A stretch of 63,727 nt of DNA from Polaromonas sp. (GCF_030680935.1 NZ_JAUXUP010000024.1:1-63727), one strand, 5' to 3'; numbered from the stretch's first letter, positions 51,689 to 61,624 are shown. The notes: generated from the sequence alone by a model not told the origin. A program made the numbers and translations.

Positions 51689-53809
51689 TCAGGTCGCGAG
51701 GCGGGACAGATCGGCCACGCGGTTCATGGCCGCATGCAAGGTGGCCAGCAAGCCAAGCCGGTTCAGCCGCAAATCGGTTTGCTCTGCATTGACCATCACG
51801 CCTTCAAAAAAGGCGTCCACCGGATCACGCAGTGCAGCCAGGGTTTGCAGCGAGGCCGCGTAGTCGCCAGCGTCAAACTGGGCACTGGCCTGCGGTGCCA
51901 CCTGTTTCATCGCAGCGTGCAAGGCTTTCTCGGCCGGCTCTTGTAACAACAGCTCGCTGACATGGGCGTCCACGCCGTCCGCTTTTTTCAGGATGTTGCT
52001 GATGCGTTTGTTGGCGGCGGCCAGGGCCGGGGCTTCGGGCAACGCGGCGAAGGTGCGCACGGCAGCCAGGCGTTTGGGAAGGGTGGACCACAGGCCGAGC
52101 TTTTGCGCGTAAATCGCGGCGTCGACTTCTGCCACCGAATAACCACCTTCGCGCAGATAGCCTTTCAGGCGCTCGATCAGGAACTCGTCCAGCTCTACCG
52201 CCTTGTCCTGCAGCAAACCGGCAGGAAAGGCGCCGAAAGCCAGACGCGTAATCTCGTGAAATTGCAGCGGCAGTTCACGCTCGATCAGCATGCGCACGAC
52301 GCCGAGGGCGTGGCGACGCAATGCAAACGGGTCTTTGTCGCCGGTTGGCAAATTGCCGATGCCGAACATGCCGACCAGGGTTTCCAGCTTGTCAGCCAGC
52401 GCGACGATGACCCCAACTTGGTTGCGGGGCAACTCGTCGCCGGCAAAGCGGGGCTTGTAATGGTCTTCGATGGCGTCTGCGATATCAGAGGGCAAGCCGT
52501 CGTTCAGTGCGTAATACCTGCCCATGGTGCCCTGCAACTCGGGGAACTCGCCAACCATGTCCGTGACCAAATCTGTTTTTGCAAGCTCTGCAGCTTTTTG
52601 AGCGTGCATGGCCAGGCCTGAGTCGCCGTCGACAGCCAGCAGCATCCCGATGTCGGTGGCAATGCGGCTCACGCGAGCGATACGTTCACCCTGCGAGCCC
52701 AGCTTGTTGTGATAAACCACCTTGTCCAGCCCCACCACGCGCGAAGCCAGTGTTTTCTTGCGGTCCTGGTCAAAAAAGAACTTGGCATCGGCCAGGCGGG
52801 GGCGCACCACACGTTCATTGCCCTGAATCACGGCGCTCGCATCCGCCGGGCTGATGTTGCTGACCACCAGAAACTTGTTGCTGAGCTTGCCCGACGCTTC
52901 AAGCAAGGGGAAGTACTTCTGGTTGGCCTTCATCGTGAGGATCAGGCATTCCTGCGGCACACCCAAAAATTCCTTTTCGAATTCGCAGACCAGCACATTG
53001 GGCCGCTCGACCAGCGCAGTCACTTCGTCAAGCAGTGCGTCGTCGTCGATGGCCTTGACGCCACCGCCAACTTTAGCTGCAGCGGCAGCGAGTTGTTTTT
53101 CAATCTCGGCCCTGCGCTCGGCAAAACTTGCGATCACCGCGCCGTCTTTTGCCAGCGTCGCGGCATAACTGTCGGCATCTTTCAGGACGACAGGATCGAC
53201 CGCTGCCTCGAAGCGGTGACCGCGCGTGCTGTTACCCGCCCTCAGCCCGAGGGCCTCGATGGCGACCACGTCACTGCCGTGCAACGCGACCAGCCCATGG
53301 GCGGGCCGCACAAACTTCACGTCGCTCCAGCCGTCGGCGAGCTGGTAAGTCATGACCTTGGGAATGGGTAGCTTGGCAATTGCTTCCAGCAGGGCTTTTT
53401 GCAGCCCCTCGGCCAGCGTGGCCCCGGTGACCGTGCTGTCATAGAACAGCGCTTCGGCTTTGCCGTCCATGATTTTTTTCAGCCCGGCCACAGCCGATGC
53501 ATCGGCGCCCAGCGCCTGCAGTTTCTTGAGCAGGGCTGGCGTGGCGCTGCCCGCCGCATCGAGGCCCACCGCCACCGGCATGAGTTTTTGCGAGACCGCC
53601 TTGTCGGCGCCTTGCGCAGCAACAGCAGTGATATGCGCGGCGAGCCGGCGCGGCGAGGCGAAAGACGTGAGGGCCGAATCCGCAGCCGTCAGGCCCTGGG
53701 CCTTGAGTTGCTCAAACAGCACGCCCGCAAACGCCTCACCGAGTTTTTTGAGCGCCTTGGGCGGCAGCTCTTCCACAAACAGTTCGACCAGAAGGTTCTT
53801 CGTTGTCAT
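51689..53809 (-). CDS. glyS: Glycyl-tRNA synthetase, beta subunit
   Basis: 706 aa beta subunit of the heterotetrameric bacterial glycyl-tRNA synthetase. Seen: LLVELFVEELPPKALKKL at the N terminus, FVRPAHGLVALHGSDVV, ANQKYFPLLEASGKLSNKFLVVSN and the C-terminal HD-like and anticodon-binding regions. Starts 4 bp after the glyQ stop. Essential. Confidence 0.97.
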   Translation of the reverse strand: MTTKNLLVELFVEELPPKALKKLGEAFAGVLFEQLKAQGLTAADSALTSFASPRRLAAHITAVAAQGADKAVSQKLMPVAVGLDAAGSATPALLKKLQALGADASAVAGLKKIMDGKAEALFYDSTVTGATLAEGLQKALLEAIAKLPIPKVMTYQLADGWSDVKFVRPAHGLVALHGSDVVAIEALGLRAGNSTRGHRFEAAVDPVVLKDADSYAATLAKDGAVIASFAERRAEIEKQLAAAAAKVGGGVKAIDDDALLDEVTALVERPNVLVCEFEKEFLGVPQECLILTMKANQKYFPLLEASGKLSNKFLVVSNISPADASAVIQGNERVVRPRLADAKFFFDQDRKKTLASRVVGLDKVVYHNKLGSQGERIARVSRIATDIGMLLAVDGDSGLAMHAQKAAELAKTDLVTDMVGEFPELQGTMGRYYALNDGLPSDIADAIEDHYKPRFAGDELPRNQVGVIVALADKLETLVGMFGIGNLPTGDKDPFALRRHALGVVRMLIERELPLQFHEITRLAFGAFPAGLLQDKAVELDEFLIERLKGYLREGGYSVAEVDAAIYAQKLGLWSTLPKRLAAVRTFAALPEAPALAAANKRISNILKKADGVDAHVSELLLQEPAEKALHAAMKQVAPQASAQFDAGDYAASLQTLAALRDPVDAFFEGVMVNAEQTDLRLNRLGLLATLHAAMNRVADLSRLAT

Positions 53810-53813
53810 GTTG

Positions 53814-54734
53814 TTATGCAGCCTTCTTCGTCATCTGTTCCACCCACTCGCGCGGCGCCATGGGGAAGCCGAGTCGTTCGCGGCTTTCGTAATAACTCTG
53901 CGCCACGGCGCGCGCCAGATTGCGGATGCGGCCTATGTAGGCGGCGCGCTCGGTCACGCTGATCGCACCGCGCGCGTCGAGCAGGTTGAAGCTGTGCGCG
54001 GCTTTCAGCACCTGTTCATAGGCCGGCAACGCAAGCTGCACGTCAATCAGGTGTTTGGCCTGCTTTTCATGCGCAGTGAAAGCGGTGAACAAAAAGTCGG
54101 CATCGCTGTGCTCGAAGTTGTAGGTCGATTGCTCGACCTCGTTTTGTTTGTACACGTCGCCGTAACTGAGCTTTGAGCCGTCCGCGCCTTCAGTCCAGGT
54201 CAGGTTGTAGACGTTGTCCACACCCTGCAAATACATGGCCAGACGCTCCAGGCCGTAGGTGATCTCGCCGGTGATGGGTTTGCAGTCGATGCCGCCCACC
54301 TGCTGGAAGTAGGTGAACTGCGTGACCTCCATGCCGTTGAGCCAGACTTCCCAGCCCAGGCCCCATGCGCCCAGCGTGGGGTTCTCCCAGTCGTCTTCAA
54401 CAAACCGGATGTCGTTCTTTTTCAAGTCGAAGCCCAGTGCTTCCAGCGAACCGAGATACAACTCCAGGATGTTGGCGGGTGCCGGCTTGAGCACCACCTG
54501 GTACTGGTAGTAGTGCTGCAGGCGGTTTGGATTTTCGCCGTAACGCCCGTCTTTTGGCCGGCGGCTGGGCTGCACATAAGCGGCCTTCCAGGGCTCGGGG
54601 CCCAGTGCTCTTAAAAAGGTAGCGGTGTGTGAGGTACCGGCACCGACCTCCATGTCATAGGGCTGCAAAAGCGCGCAACCCTGTTTGTCCCAGTAGGACT
54701 GGAGCGTCAAGATGATTTGCTGAAAGGTCAACAT
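53814..54734 (-). CDS. glyQ: Glycyl-tRNA synthetase, alpha subunit
   Basis: 306 aa class II aminoacyl-tRNA synthetase alpha subunit. [63 protein letters not shown] and [12 protein letters not shown] are all clear. The catalytic half, making glycyl-AMP. 4 bp before glyS. The usual upstream gene lnt lies about 2.8 kb away, beyond an opposite-strand pair. Confidence 0.97.
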   Translation of the reverse strand: MLTFQQIILTLQSYWDKQGCALLQPYDMEVGAGTSHTATFLRALGPEPWKAAYVQPSRRPKDGRYGENPNRLQHYYQYQVVLKPAPANILELYLGSLEALGFDLKKNDIRFVEDDWENPTLGAWGLGWEVWLNGMEVTQFTYFQQVGGIDCKPITGEITYGLERLAMYLQGVDNVYNLTWTEGADGSKLSYGDVYKQNEVEQSTYNFEHSDADFLFTAFTAHEKQAKHLIDVQLALPAYEQVLKAAHSFNLLDARGAISVTERAAYIGRIRNLARAVAQSYYESRERLGFPMAPREWVEQMTKKAA

Positions 54735-54849
54735 AAATTGGGAGTGCGGCGGGGCAGGCCGCCAGGATGGCCGAAGCGGGCTGAACCCGCGAAAACCCTT
54801 GATTTTACGGAGCTTTCACCCGGTTACCCTCAGGCACAAGGAAAGTGTC

Positions 54850-55725
54850 ATGACAACACAACAATTGATCCTGAGCCTGGTGCTGGCCACCATGGTCTTT
54901 TCAGTCGCGCTGGAGCTGCGGGTGGAGGACTTCACACGCGTCGCCAAAACGCCCCGGGCGGTCATATGCGGGTTGATTCCGCAGTTCATCCTGCTGCCGG
55001 TAGCCACCTGGCTGGCGACGCTGGCGCTGGACCTGCCGCCCAACATGGAGGCTGCGATGATTCTGGTGGCGGCCTGCCCTGGTGGCAGCCTGAGCAATGT
55101 GGTGACGCACCTGGGGCGCGGCAACACCGCGCTGTCGGTCAGTGTCTCCGCCGTGGCCAGCGTGATCGCACTGTTTGCCACACCATTCAACTTCAGCTGG
55201 ATGATTGCCAGCAACCCGGCCACTGCGGCCTGGCTGCGTGAACTGGCGATTGACCCTTCAGCCATCTGGATCAGCCTGCTATTGCTGCTGGCCGTTCCCA
55301 TGGGCCTGGGCCTGCTTTTTTCGCACCAGTTGCCTGGCATCACCGCGCGCATCCGCAAGCCGCTTGGGAATTTCGCCGTGGCCGCACTGCTGCTGTTCAT
55401 CGTGGCGGGGCTGATCAAGGAGCGCCAGTTGCTCACGCTCGGCCTGCTGCCAACACTGCTGATCGTGGTGCTACACAACGCCAGCGGTCTCTTTTTTGGC
55501 TGGATCACCAGCGTGACCATGCGGGTCAGCGAGAAAGACCGCCGCGCGGTGATGATTGAAGGTGGCATGCAAAACTCCGGGCTGGCGCTGGGCATCATTG
55601 GTGTGCAGTTCAACAGCGACCTGGGCATGGTGACGCTGGCCAGCCTGTGGGGCATCTGGCACATCGTCAGCGGCCTGTCCCTGGCTTGGTGGTGGAGGAG
55701 AAAAGATGCTCGATCTGTTGCTTAA
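54850..55725 (+). CDS. Bile acid:sodium symporter family transporter
   Basis: 291 aa, about nine to ten hydrophobic segments; BASS/SBF-like fold with the crossover motif VAACPGGSLSNVVTHLGRGN and MIEGGMQNSGLALGIIG. Substrates of bacterial members are organic anions such as pantoate, 2-keto acids or steroids; this one is not assigned. The start at 54850 has AAGGAA 8 bases upstream; the frame stays open further up. Its end overlaps the amidohydrolase by 20 bp, so the two form an operon, probably importing the substrate of the enzyme. Confidence 0.9.
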   Translation: MTTQQLILSLVLATMVFSVALELRVEDFTRVAKTPRAVICGLIPQFILLPVATWLATLALDLPPNMEAAMILVAACPGGSLSNVVTHLGRGNTALSVSVSAVASVIALFATPFNFSWMIASNPATAAWLRELAIDPSAIWISLLLLLAVPMGLGLLFSHQLPGITARIRKPLGNFAVAALLLFIVAGLIKERQLLTLGLLPTLLIVVLHNASGLFFGWITSVTMRVSEKDRRAVMIEGGMQNSGLALGIIGVQFNSDLGMVTLASLWGIWHIVSGLSLAWWWRRKDARSVA

Positions 55726-57466
55726 AGGCGGCACCGTCGTGGACGGTAGCGGGGGCGAGCCCTTTGTGGCCGACGTCGGTGTGCGTGATGGCCGCATTGT
55801 TGTTGTGGGCACCACCAACGAGGCCGCCCTTGAAACCGTGGACGCGCACGGCCTGTGGCTCACGCCCGGTTTTGTCGATATCCACACCCACTACGACGGC
55901 CAGGTGACCTGGGACGACAACTTCACGCCCAGCATTTACCACGGCGTGACCACACTCGTCATGGGCAATTGCGGCGTGGGGTTCGCGCCTGTGCGCTCTG
56001 GCCACCAGGACGACCTGATCAAACTGATGGAGGGGGTGGAAGATATTCCGGGGGCGGCATTGCATGAAGGCATACGCTGGGACTGGGAAAGTTTTCCGCA
56101 GTACATGGACGCGCTGGAAAAAACGCCGCGCAGCCTGGACTACCTGGTGCAGGTGCCGCACGACCCGCTGCGCATGTATGTGATGGGTGAGCGGGCCGTT
56201 GCCAAACAGATGGCCACCCCGGACGACATCGCCGCGATGCGCGCCCTGTTGCACGCGGCCCTGCAGGCTGGCGCCGCCGGCTTCAGCACTGGCCGCAGTG
56301 ACAACCACCGCACCTCCGAAGGCAAAGAGACGCCCGCCGCCGAAGCCACTGCTGCCGAACTGGTCGGTCTGGCCGGCGCCTTTGACGGCATTGATCACGG
56401 CGTGCTGCAGGTCGTCAGCGACTTCAACCTGCTGCAGGGGCCGGAAGGTTTTGATGCTGAATTTGACCTGGTCGAACAACTGGCGCGCGCCAGTGGCAAG
56501 CCCTTGTCGATGACCTGGCTGCAGCGTGACCCGGGCGGTGCGCAGTACGAAGCGATTCGCGAGCGCGTCGATGCCGCGGTGGCCGCCGGCCTGCCGCTTT
56601 ACTTGCAGGCCGCCGCACGCGGCATTGGCGTGATCAACGGTCTCGACGCGAGTTTTCACCCCTTCATGGGTTTCCCCGGCTACAAGGAAGTCGCCCACCT
56701 GCCGCTGGCCGAACGCGCGGCCGCGCTGCGCGAACCGGCGCGCAAGGCGCGTATCCTGGCCGAGAAGTCGGACCGCCTGGCCGGCGACGGCACGGCGATA
56801 CCGCCGCTGGTGGACATTCTGCTGGCGCGTATCGACATGATCAGCGGCCGCATGTTCCCGCTGGACGCCACGCTCAATTACGAGCCGAACGTGATGCAAA
56901 GCTTTCTGGTGCTGGCCAAACAGCGCGGCATCACGCCGCTGGAGGCGCTGTACGACCACCTGGCCGGCGGCGACGGCAGCCATCTCATCTACTTCCCGAT
57001 CTTCAACTACAACAGCGGCTCGCTGGATGCGGTACGCCAGATGCTGGACCATCCGCGTGTGTTGTCCAGCCTGAGCGACGCCGGCGCCCATGTGGGCACG
57101 GTGTGCGACGCGAGTTTCACCACCTTCATGCTGACACACTGGGTGCTGGGCCGCGCCCAAGGCAAACTGCCGCTGGCGCGCGCGGTCGAGATGATGACGC
57201 AACGCAATGCGCGTTACCTGGGCCTGACGGATCGCGGCACAATTGCCCCCGGCCAACGCGCCGACCTGAACCTGATAGACCCGCAGCGCCTGAGTGTGGG
57301 CACACCGGTGCTGGTGCGGGATCTGCCGGCCGGCGGCAAGCGCTTTTTGCAGAAGGCCCAAGGTTATGTGGGCACCTGGGTGGCCGGCGTGGCGGTGCAG
57401 CGTGAGGGCGAGATCACCGCCGGGCGGCCCGGTCGCCTGGTACGTATGGGGCAGGCCCTGCGCTGA
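55706..57466 (+). CDS. N-acyl-D-amino-acid deacylase-type amidohydrolase
   Basis: 586 aa amidohydrolase of the D-aminoacylase (type 3) group. Metal site [13 protein letters not shown], a later [20 protein letters not shown] near the C terminus, and a beta-sandwich made from both ends ([17 protein letters not shown]). Hydrolyses N-acyl-D-amino acids or related amides; substrate not established. Overlaps the transporter gene by 20 bp. Converges on lnt with repeat copy 8 in the gap. The pair interrupts a conserved gene block. Confidence 0.9.
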   Translation: MLDLLLKGGTVVDGSGGEPFVADVGVRDGRIVVVGTTNEAALETVDAHGLWLTPGFVDIHTHYDGQVTWDDNFTPSIYHGVTTLVMGNCGVGFAPVRSGHQDDLIKLMEGVEDIPGAALHEGIRWDWESFPQYMDALEKTPRSLDYLVQVPHDPLRMYVMGERAVAKQMATPDDIAAMRALLHAALQAGAAGFSTGRSDNHRTSEGKETPAAEATAAELVGLAGAFDGIDHGVLQVVSDFNLLQGPEGFDAEFDLVEQLARASGKPLSMTWLQRDPGGAQYEAIRERVDAAVAAGLPLYLQAAARGIGVINGLDASFHPFMGFPGYKEVAHLPLAERAAALREPARKARILAEKSDRLAGDGTAIPPLVDILLARIDMISGRMFPLDATLNYEPNVMQSFLVLAKQRGITPLEALYDHLAGGDGSHLIYFPIFNYNSGSLDAVRQMLDHPRVLSSLSDAGAHVGTVCDASFTTFMLTHWVLGRAQGKLPLARAVEMMTQRNARYLGLTDRGTIAPGQRADLNLIDPQRLSVGTPVLVRDLPAGGKRFLQKAQGYVGTWVAGVAVQREGEITAGRPGRLVRMGQALR

Positions 57467-57473
57467 TACTTAC

Positions 57474-57532
57474 AAGCAAAATAAGCCTTCAGCCCTTTCT
57501 GGATGAGCGCAAGCAGCTACGATTTTTATAGC
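57474..57532 (-). repeat. Dispersed ~60 bp repeat, copy 8 (intergenic)
   Basis: Minus-strand copy: core GCTATAAAAATCGTAGC, TGCTTGCGCTCATCC, AAAGGGCTGAAGGC and TTATTTTGC. Lies between the convergent amidohydrolase and lnt genes; outside both. Confidence 0.9.
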
Positions 57533-57546
57533 GCCCCGGTTGCCGG

Positions 57547-59157
57547 TTAACGGCGGCGAAAGAGTGCAGCCAGCAACACCAGCGCCAGCCCCAAGCCCCA
57601 CAGCGGCCACAGACCATACCGCGAGACCCACCAGGCGTAAGGCGTGATGCCGTTGCGGCCCTCGACCTCGCCGACCAGTGCGCCGCGCGTATGGCGCGGC
57701 AGTTCATGCGTGACCTGACCGCGGTGGTCAATGATCACCGTCGCGCCGGTGTTGGTCGCGCGGATCATGGGCCGCTCGAACTCCAGCGCACGCATGCGCG
57801 AGATGTTCAGGTGCTGGTCAATGGCCACCGTGTTGCCAAACCAGCCGATGTTGCTGACGTTGACCATCACAGTAGGCGCGGTGGCTGCATCCGCAAAGCT
57901 TGCGGCCAGCTCTTCGCCAAACAGATCTTCGTAGCAGATGTTGGGCGCCAGGCGCTGGCCCTGCCAGTCAAACGTGGCCTGCCCGGGTTTGCCGCGCTGG
58001 AAGTCGCCCAACGGAATGTTCATCATGTTGATGAACCAGCGAAAGCCAGTCGGCACAAACTCGCCAAAAGGCACCAGGTGGTGTTTGTCAAAGCGGTAGA
58101 CCTCTGACTTGCCGGGCACCAGTCCCACCACCGAATTGGCATAACCTGCGCCGCTGCTGCCCATCGGAATACCAACCAATGCAGCCTGCTGGCCGCTTGC
58201 AAAACGGGTCTGCAGCGCTGCCCAGTAGCCCTCTGGCAGTTGCTGCGGCAACAACGGCAAGGAAGTCTCTGGCGCCACCACCAGTGCGGTTTTGGCGGCC
58301 TGCAATTGCTCTGCGTACCAGCGCAGCGCAGTGGGCAGGCCGCTGCCAGGCTGAAATTTTTCGTCCTGCGGGATATTGCCTTGCAGCAGGGTGACCTGCA
58401 TCCGGCCCGCCGGAGTGGATGTGGAGCGTCCGGCAAAAACAGCCACTCCCACCAACAGCAGAACCAGCAACGGAAACACCAGCAACTGCCGCTTCGTGCG
58501 GCCCAGGCCGGCAAAGCTGGCTGCGATAAACGCCGCCAGGAAAGTCATGCCATGAACGCCGACCCAGCGGGCATAGTCGTCCAGCCAGCCGCTCAGATGG
58601 GCGTAACCGGCTTCACCCCAGGGAAAGCCGGTAAAAAATTCCACCCGGGCGAGCTCGGCCAGCAACCAGAGCGCCGCAAAAACGACAGCACGGCGCGTAC
58701 GCCCCACAGGGGCCATGCCCACAAACAGCGCCGCAGCCACGGCATAGTAGGTCGCCAGAAAAACCGCCAGCCCGCCTACGGCGAGCACCGTCAGCGGCGC
58801 GGCCAGCCCACCATACACATGCAGCGAGATATAAAGCCACCACCAGGTGGCGCACAGGCCGGCGGTGGCAAACAACCAGCCCAGCAGCAAGCCCTGGCGC
58901 CAGCGTTTACAGCGGTCCAGCTGCCAGACGAGCGTGGCCAACGCCAGCAACTGCAGCCACCAGATCGTCTGCCCCTGCGCAAACCCAAAGGAAAAAGGCC
59001 AGGCCATGCTGAAGGCATGCGCGCAACCAGCTATTAAAACAATAGCAATATCCAGCAACGACAAGCGTGTGCGAAGTCGGGCGTGGCCCATGTGCTCCAG
59101 CAGCGCCGGCATGGTCGGCAGCGAAGCCATCATGCTGTTGATCGTCTGCTTGCCCAT
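57547..59157 (-). CDS. lnt: Apolipoprotein N-acyltransferase
   Basis: 536 aa inner-membrane enzyme adding the third acyl chain to lipoproteins. N-terminal hydrophobic helices then a nitrilase domain: catalytic Glu in VVAPETSLPLL, Lys in FDKHHLVPFGEF, Cys in NICYEDLFGEE; VNVSNIGWFGNTVAIDQHLNISRMRALE is typical. Lies 21 bp after corC. The first hydrophobic segment (LDIAIVLIA) is encoded by a 17 bp GCTA...TAGC dyad identical in form to the repeat core, possibly coincidental. Confidence 0.95.
   Translation of the reverse strand: MGKQTINSMMASLPTMPALLEHMGHARLRTRLSLLDIAIVLIAGCAHAFSMAWPFSFGFAQGQTIWWLQLLALATLVWQLDRCKRWRQGLLLGWLFATAGLCATWWWLYISLHVYGGLAAPLTVLAVGGLAVFLATYYAVAAALFVGMAPVGRTRRAVVFAALWLLAELARVEFFTGFPWGEAGYAHLSGWLDDYARWVGVHGMTFLAAFIAASFAGLGRTKRQLLVFPLLVLLLVGVAVFAGRSTSTPAGRMQVTLLQGNIPQDEKFQPGSGLPTALRWYAEQLQAAKTALVVAPETSLPLLPQQLPEGYWAALQTRFASGQQAALVGIPMGSSGAGYANSVVGLVPGKSEVYRFDKHHLVPFGEFVPTGFRWFINMMNIPLGDFQRGKPGQATFDWQGQRLAPNICYEDLFGEELAASFADAATAPTVMVNVSNIGWFGNTVAIDQHLNISRMRALEFERPMIRATNTGATVIIDHRGQVTHELPRHTRGALVGEVEGRNGITPYAWWVSRYGLWPLWGLGLALVLLAALFRRR
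59030..59046. repeat. Possible repeat core inside lnt
   Basis: GCTATTAAAACAATAGC has the exact 17 bp GCTA-N9-TAGC form and is flanked by GCGCAACCA, as in other copies, but the remaining arm encodes ordinary Lnt sequence (GCAHAFSMAWPF), so it may be coincidence. Confidence 0.3.
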
Positions 59158-59178
59158 CTGCGCCTTCCTCCGAATGCC

Positions 59179-60030
59179 TCAGCTTGCGGCTACAGGCGAC
59201 ACCTTGAACCAGCGAACCGCGCCACCTTTGGTGTGCAGCACGGTGAACTGCAGCCCGGCCAGTGCGAACTGCTCGCCGCGTTTGGGCACATGACCCATCT
59301 CGTGGGCCACCAGACCGCCTATGGTTTCAAAGTCGGTCTCGGGCAAGCTCACACCGAAGGCCTCGTTGACACGTTCGATCGAGGTGTCGCCGCTGACGCG
59401 GTAGGTGTGGTCGGTCAGGCCGAAGATGTCGCCGTCGTCCTCGGCGATGTCGAATTCGTCCTCGATTTCACCGACGATCTGTTCGAGCACGTCTTCAATC
59501 GTGATCAGGCCGGCGACACGGCCAAACTCGTCAATGACGATGGCCAGGTGGTTGCGGTTGCCGCGGAACTCGCGCAGCAGGTCGTTGAGGCCCTTGCTTT
59601 CCGGCACAAACACCGCCGGACGCAGCAGCGCGCGGATGTTGAGCTCGGGCGCGCGCTGCAGCTTGAGCAAATCCTTGGCCATCAGGATGCCGATGATGTT
59701 TTCTTTCTCGTTTTCGTAAACGGGAAAGCGCGAGTGGGCGGTGTCTATCACCAGATGCAGCAGTTCGTCGAAGGGCGCGTCGATGTTGACGGCGTCCATG
59801 CGCGGCGCGGCCACCATCACATCACCAGCCGTCATGTCGGCCATGCGGATCACGCCCTCCAGCATCTCGCGGCTTTGGGCGCCAATGACCTCGTTGTCCT
59901 GCGCTTCGACCAGCGTTTCAATCAACTCGGCCTTGGAGTCGGGCCCCGGATGAAGCATCTCTGCAAGCTTTTGCAGGAAGCCGCGCTTGTCTTCGGGCTT
60001 GGGCGGTCTACTGGGGGGGTTGTCGGACAC
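59179..60030 (-). CDS. corC: CorC/HlyC-family CBS-domain protein
   Basis: 283 aa. N-terminal short helical part, a CBS pair (residues ~75-190: RMDAVNIDAPFDELLHLVIDTAHSRFPVY; FVPESKGLNDLLREFRGNRNHLAIVIDEFGRVAGLITIED) and a C-terminal CorC_HlyC transporter-associated domain (YRVSGDTSIERVNEAFG...). Named from a role in magnesium/cobalt handling; lacks the membrane DUF21 part. Start is GTG at 60030. Upstream of lnt in the standard order. Confidence 0.95.
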   Translation of the reverse strand: MSDNPPSRPPKPEDKRGFLQKLAEMLHPGPDSKAELIETLVEAQDNEVIGAQSREMLEGVIRMADMTAGDVMVAAPRMDAVNIDAPFDELLHLVIDTAHSRFPVYENEKENIIGILMAKDLLKLQRAPELNIRALLRPAVFVPESKGLNDLLREFRGNRNHLAIVIDEFGRVAGLITIEDVLEQIVGEIEDEFDIAEDDGDIFGLTDHTYRVSGDTSIERVNEAFGVSLPETDFETIGGLVAHEMGHVPKRGEQFALAGLQFTVLHTKGGAVRWFKVSPVAAS

Positions 60031-60105
60031 AGGCGGTGTACGTAGTTGCGAGCTGCCTAGGATAACGTATTCATGTGGCGCTGCAGAGCTGGCGTTTGAG
60101 GGTCT

Positions 60106-60128
60106 CCTTCGGCATGCTCAGGACGAAC
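60106..60128 (+). repeat. Left half of a TCAGGACGAAC-type dispersed repeat
   Basis: CCTTCGGCATGCTCAGGAC followed by GAAC matches the left half of the repeat at 63290. The matching right half is at 60261, so the unit is split by about 130 bp. Confidence 0.7.
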
Positions 60129-60171
60129 TGATTGAGATGCGGCCAACTGCGAATGCATTCCTGTTCCAGCA

Positions 60172-60216
60172 GGGGCCGCGGGTCCGGCTTTGCCGGCCCG
60201 CAGGCGCAGCGGCCCC
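60172..60216. other. Strong nested hairpin between sulfatase and corC
   Basis: GGGGCCGC (60172-60179) pairs with GCGGCCCC (60209-60216), and CCGGC-TTT-GCCGG (60184-60196) forms an inner stem; five T follow on the plus strand. It lies in the 255 bp region with no gene. It resembles a terminator only on the plus strand, where no gene ends. The insert between the two halves of the repeat carries it. Confidence 0.6.
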
Positions 60217-60260
60217 TTTTTGTCGTGCAAGGGGCAGGGAGTTGCCGCAGGCTCGCAGTG

Positions 60261-60279
60261 AGCGACCGTGGGGGTCCAC
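60261..60279 (+). repeat. Right half of the same repeat
   Basis: AGCGACCGTGGGGGTCCAC matches the right half of the repeat at 63319. It ends 6 bases before the sulfatase stop codon on the other strand, just as the 63290 copy abuts a stop codon. Confidence 0.7.
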
Positions 60280-60285
60280 ATCTGA

Positions 60286-61620
60286 CTAGCGCTGCGGCAT
60301 GTCCTTGGCCGAATAACCCAGGCTCACCGTGGCATCGGCGGGAATCGCCGGCATGCTGTCGTTCCAGCGGGTCCAGTCTTCGCGCATGGCGGCCAGGCGT
60401 TCGGGCTCGCGCCCGGCCAGGTTGGCACGCTCGCGCTCGTCTGCGGGGATGTTGAAGAGGTAGTCGTTGCCGTCCACCTGCAAATACTTCCAGTCGCCGT
60501 CGCGCAGCGCGCGCTGGCCCCGATGGTTCATGCGCCAATGCAGCGGCCGGTGAAAACGGTGGCCTGGCTGCCGCAGCACCGGCATAAGCGAGGCACCGTC
60601 CAGCGGATAGCCCGGGTCTGCCTGCACGCCGGCCGCGTCCAGCATGGTGGCGGACCAGTCCATGGTCATGCAGTGTTGTTCGCTGACCTGGCCCGCTTCA
60701 ATCTGTGCCGGCCAGTGGGCAATCCAGGGCACACGAATGCCGCCTTCGGTCAGGTCCATCTTGCCGCCTACGAGCGGCCAGTTGTCGGAGAAGCGTTCGC
60801 CACCGTTGTCGCTGGTAAACACGACCAGCGTGTTGTCGGTCAGACCCTGCTGCTGCAGCGCCTGTATCACCCAGCCGATGCCTTCATCCATGTGGTGGAT
60901 CATGCGCCGGTAGGTATGAATGTTGCCGCCGTGCAGATGAAACAGCTTGTCCTGTATTTCTGGCGCCAGCGCCGCGTCGTCGCGTGTCTCCCAGGGCCAA
61001 TGCGGTGCCGTGTAATGCAGGCTGAGAAAAAAGGGCTGATCTTCTTTGGCGCCCGTCGCCATGCGATGCACGTAGTCGACCGCGCGTTGCGAAATCAGGT
61101 CCGTCAGGTAGCCCTCTTCCTGTTGCGTCTCCTCGCCGAACCAGAGGTCCTTGCGCCCGCTGGAGTCGCAGTGGCTGAAGTAGTCCACCCCGCCGGACAT
61201 CGGGCCAAAGAACTCTTCATACCCAGAGCGCAAGGGCCCAAAATGCGGCGGATAGCCCAGGTGCCACTTGCCAACCAGGGCCGTGCGGTAACCACTCTCT
61301 TTCAGCAGCGAGGGCAAGGTGGGGTGATCCGGCGGCAGCCCCAAGGTGCTGCTGCCCCGGCTTTTGCTGTTGATCGGCTCTTCAGCTGCGCCGCGTAGCC
61401 GGTATTGATAACGTGCCGTCATCAGCGCAAAGCGGGTCGGTGAGCACACCGGTGAGTTGGCATAGCCTTGCGTGAACTTCAGGCCATTGGCGGCCAGACC
61501 ATCCAGCACCGGTGACACCGGGGCGCGACCGCCATAACAGCCCAGGTCGGCATAACCCAGGTCATCGGCCACTATAAAAATGATGTTGGGACGTTTTGAA
61601 GCAGTCACACGCAGCGTCAA
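60286..61620 (-). CDS. Sulfatase (arylsulfatase-like)
   Basis: 444 aa formylglycine-dependent sulfatase: C59 in NSPVCSPTRFALMTARY (converted to formylglycine), the metal site IIFIVADDLGYADLGCYGG, KWHLGYPP, and SDNGGERFSDNW. No signal peptide, so cytoplasmic, unlike many sulfatases. Start is uncertain: TTG at 61620 or GTG at 61608, neither with a clear Shine-Dalgarno. It lies 4 bp after the tctC-like gene, so one operon. Substrate unknown. Confidence 0.88.
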   Translation of the reverse strand: MTLRVTASKRPNIIFIVADDLGYADLGCYGGRAPVSPVLDGLAANGLKFTQGYANSPVCSPTRFALMTARYQYRLRGAAEEPINSKSRGSSTLGLPPDHPTLPSLLKESGYRTALVGKWHLGYPPHFGPLRSGYEEFFGPMSGGVDYFSHCDSSGRKDLWFGEETQQEEGYLTDLISQRAVDYVHRMATGAKEDQPFFLSLHYTAPHWPWETRDDAALAPEIQDKLFHLHGGNIHTYRRMIHHMDEGIGWVIQALQQQGLTDNTLVVFTSDNGGERFSDNWPLVGGKMDLTEGGIRVPWIAHWPAQIEAGQVSEQHCMTMDWSATMLDAAGVQADPGYPLDGASLMPVLRQPGHRFHRPLHWRMNHRGQRALRDGDWKYLQVDGNDYLFNIPADERERANLAGREPERLAAMREDWTRWNDSMPAIPADATVSLGYSAKDMPQR

Positions 61621-61624
61621 TTCA

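Noticed and set aside
59012..59046. Full repeat copy in lnt
   Set aside because: Only the dyad core matches; the left arm encodes ordinary Lnt sequence, so it is kept as a doubtful core only.
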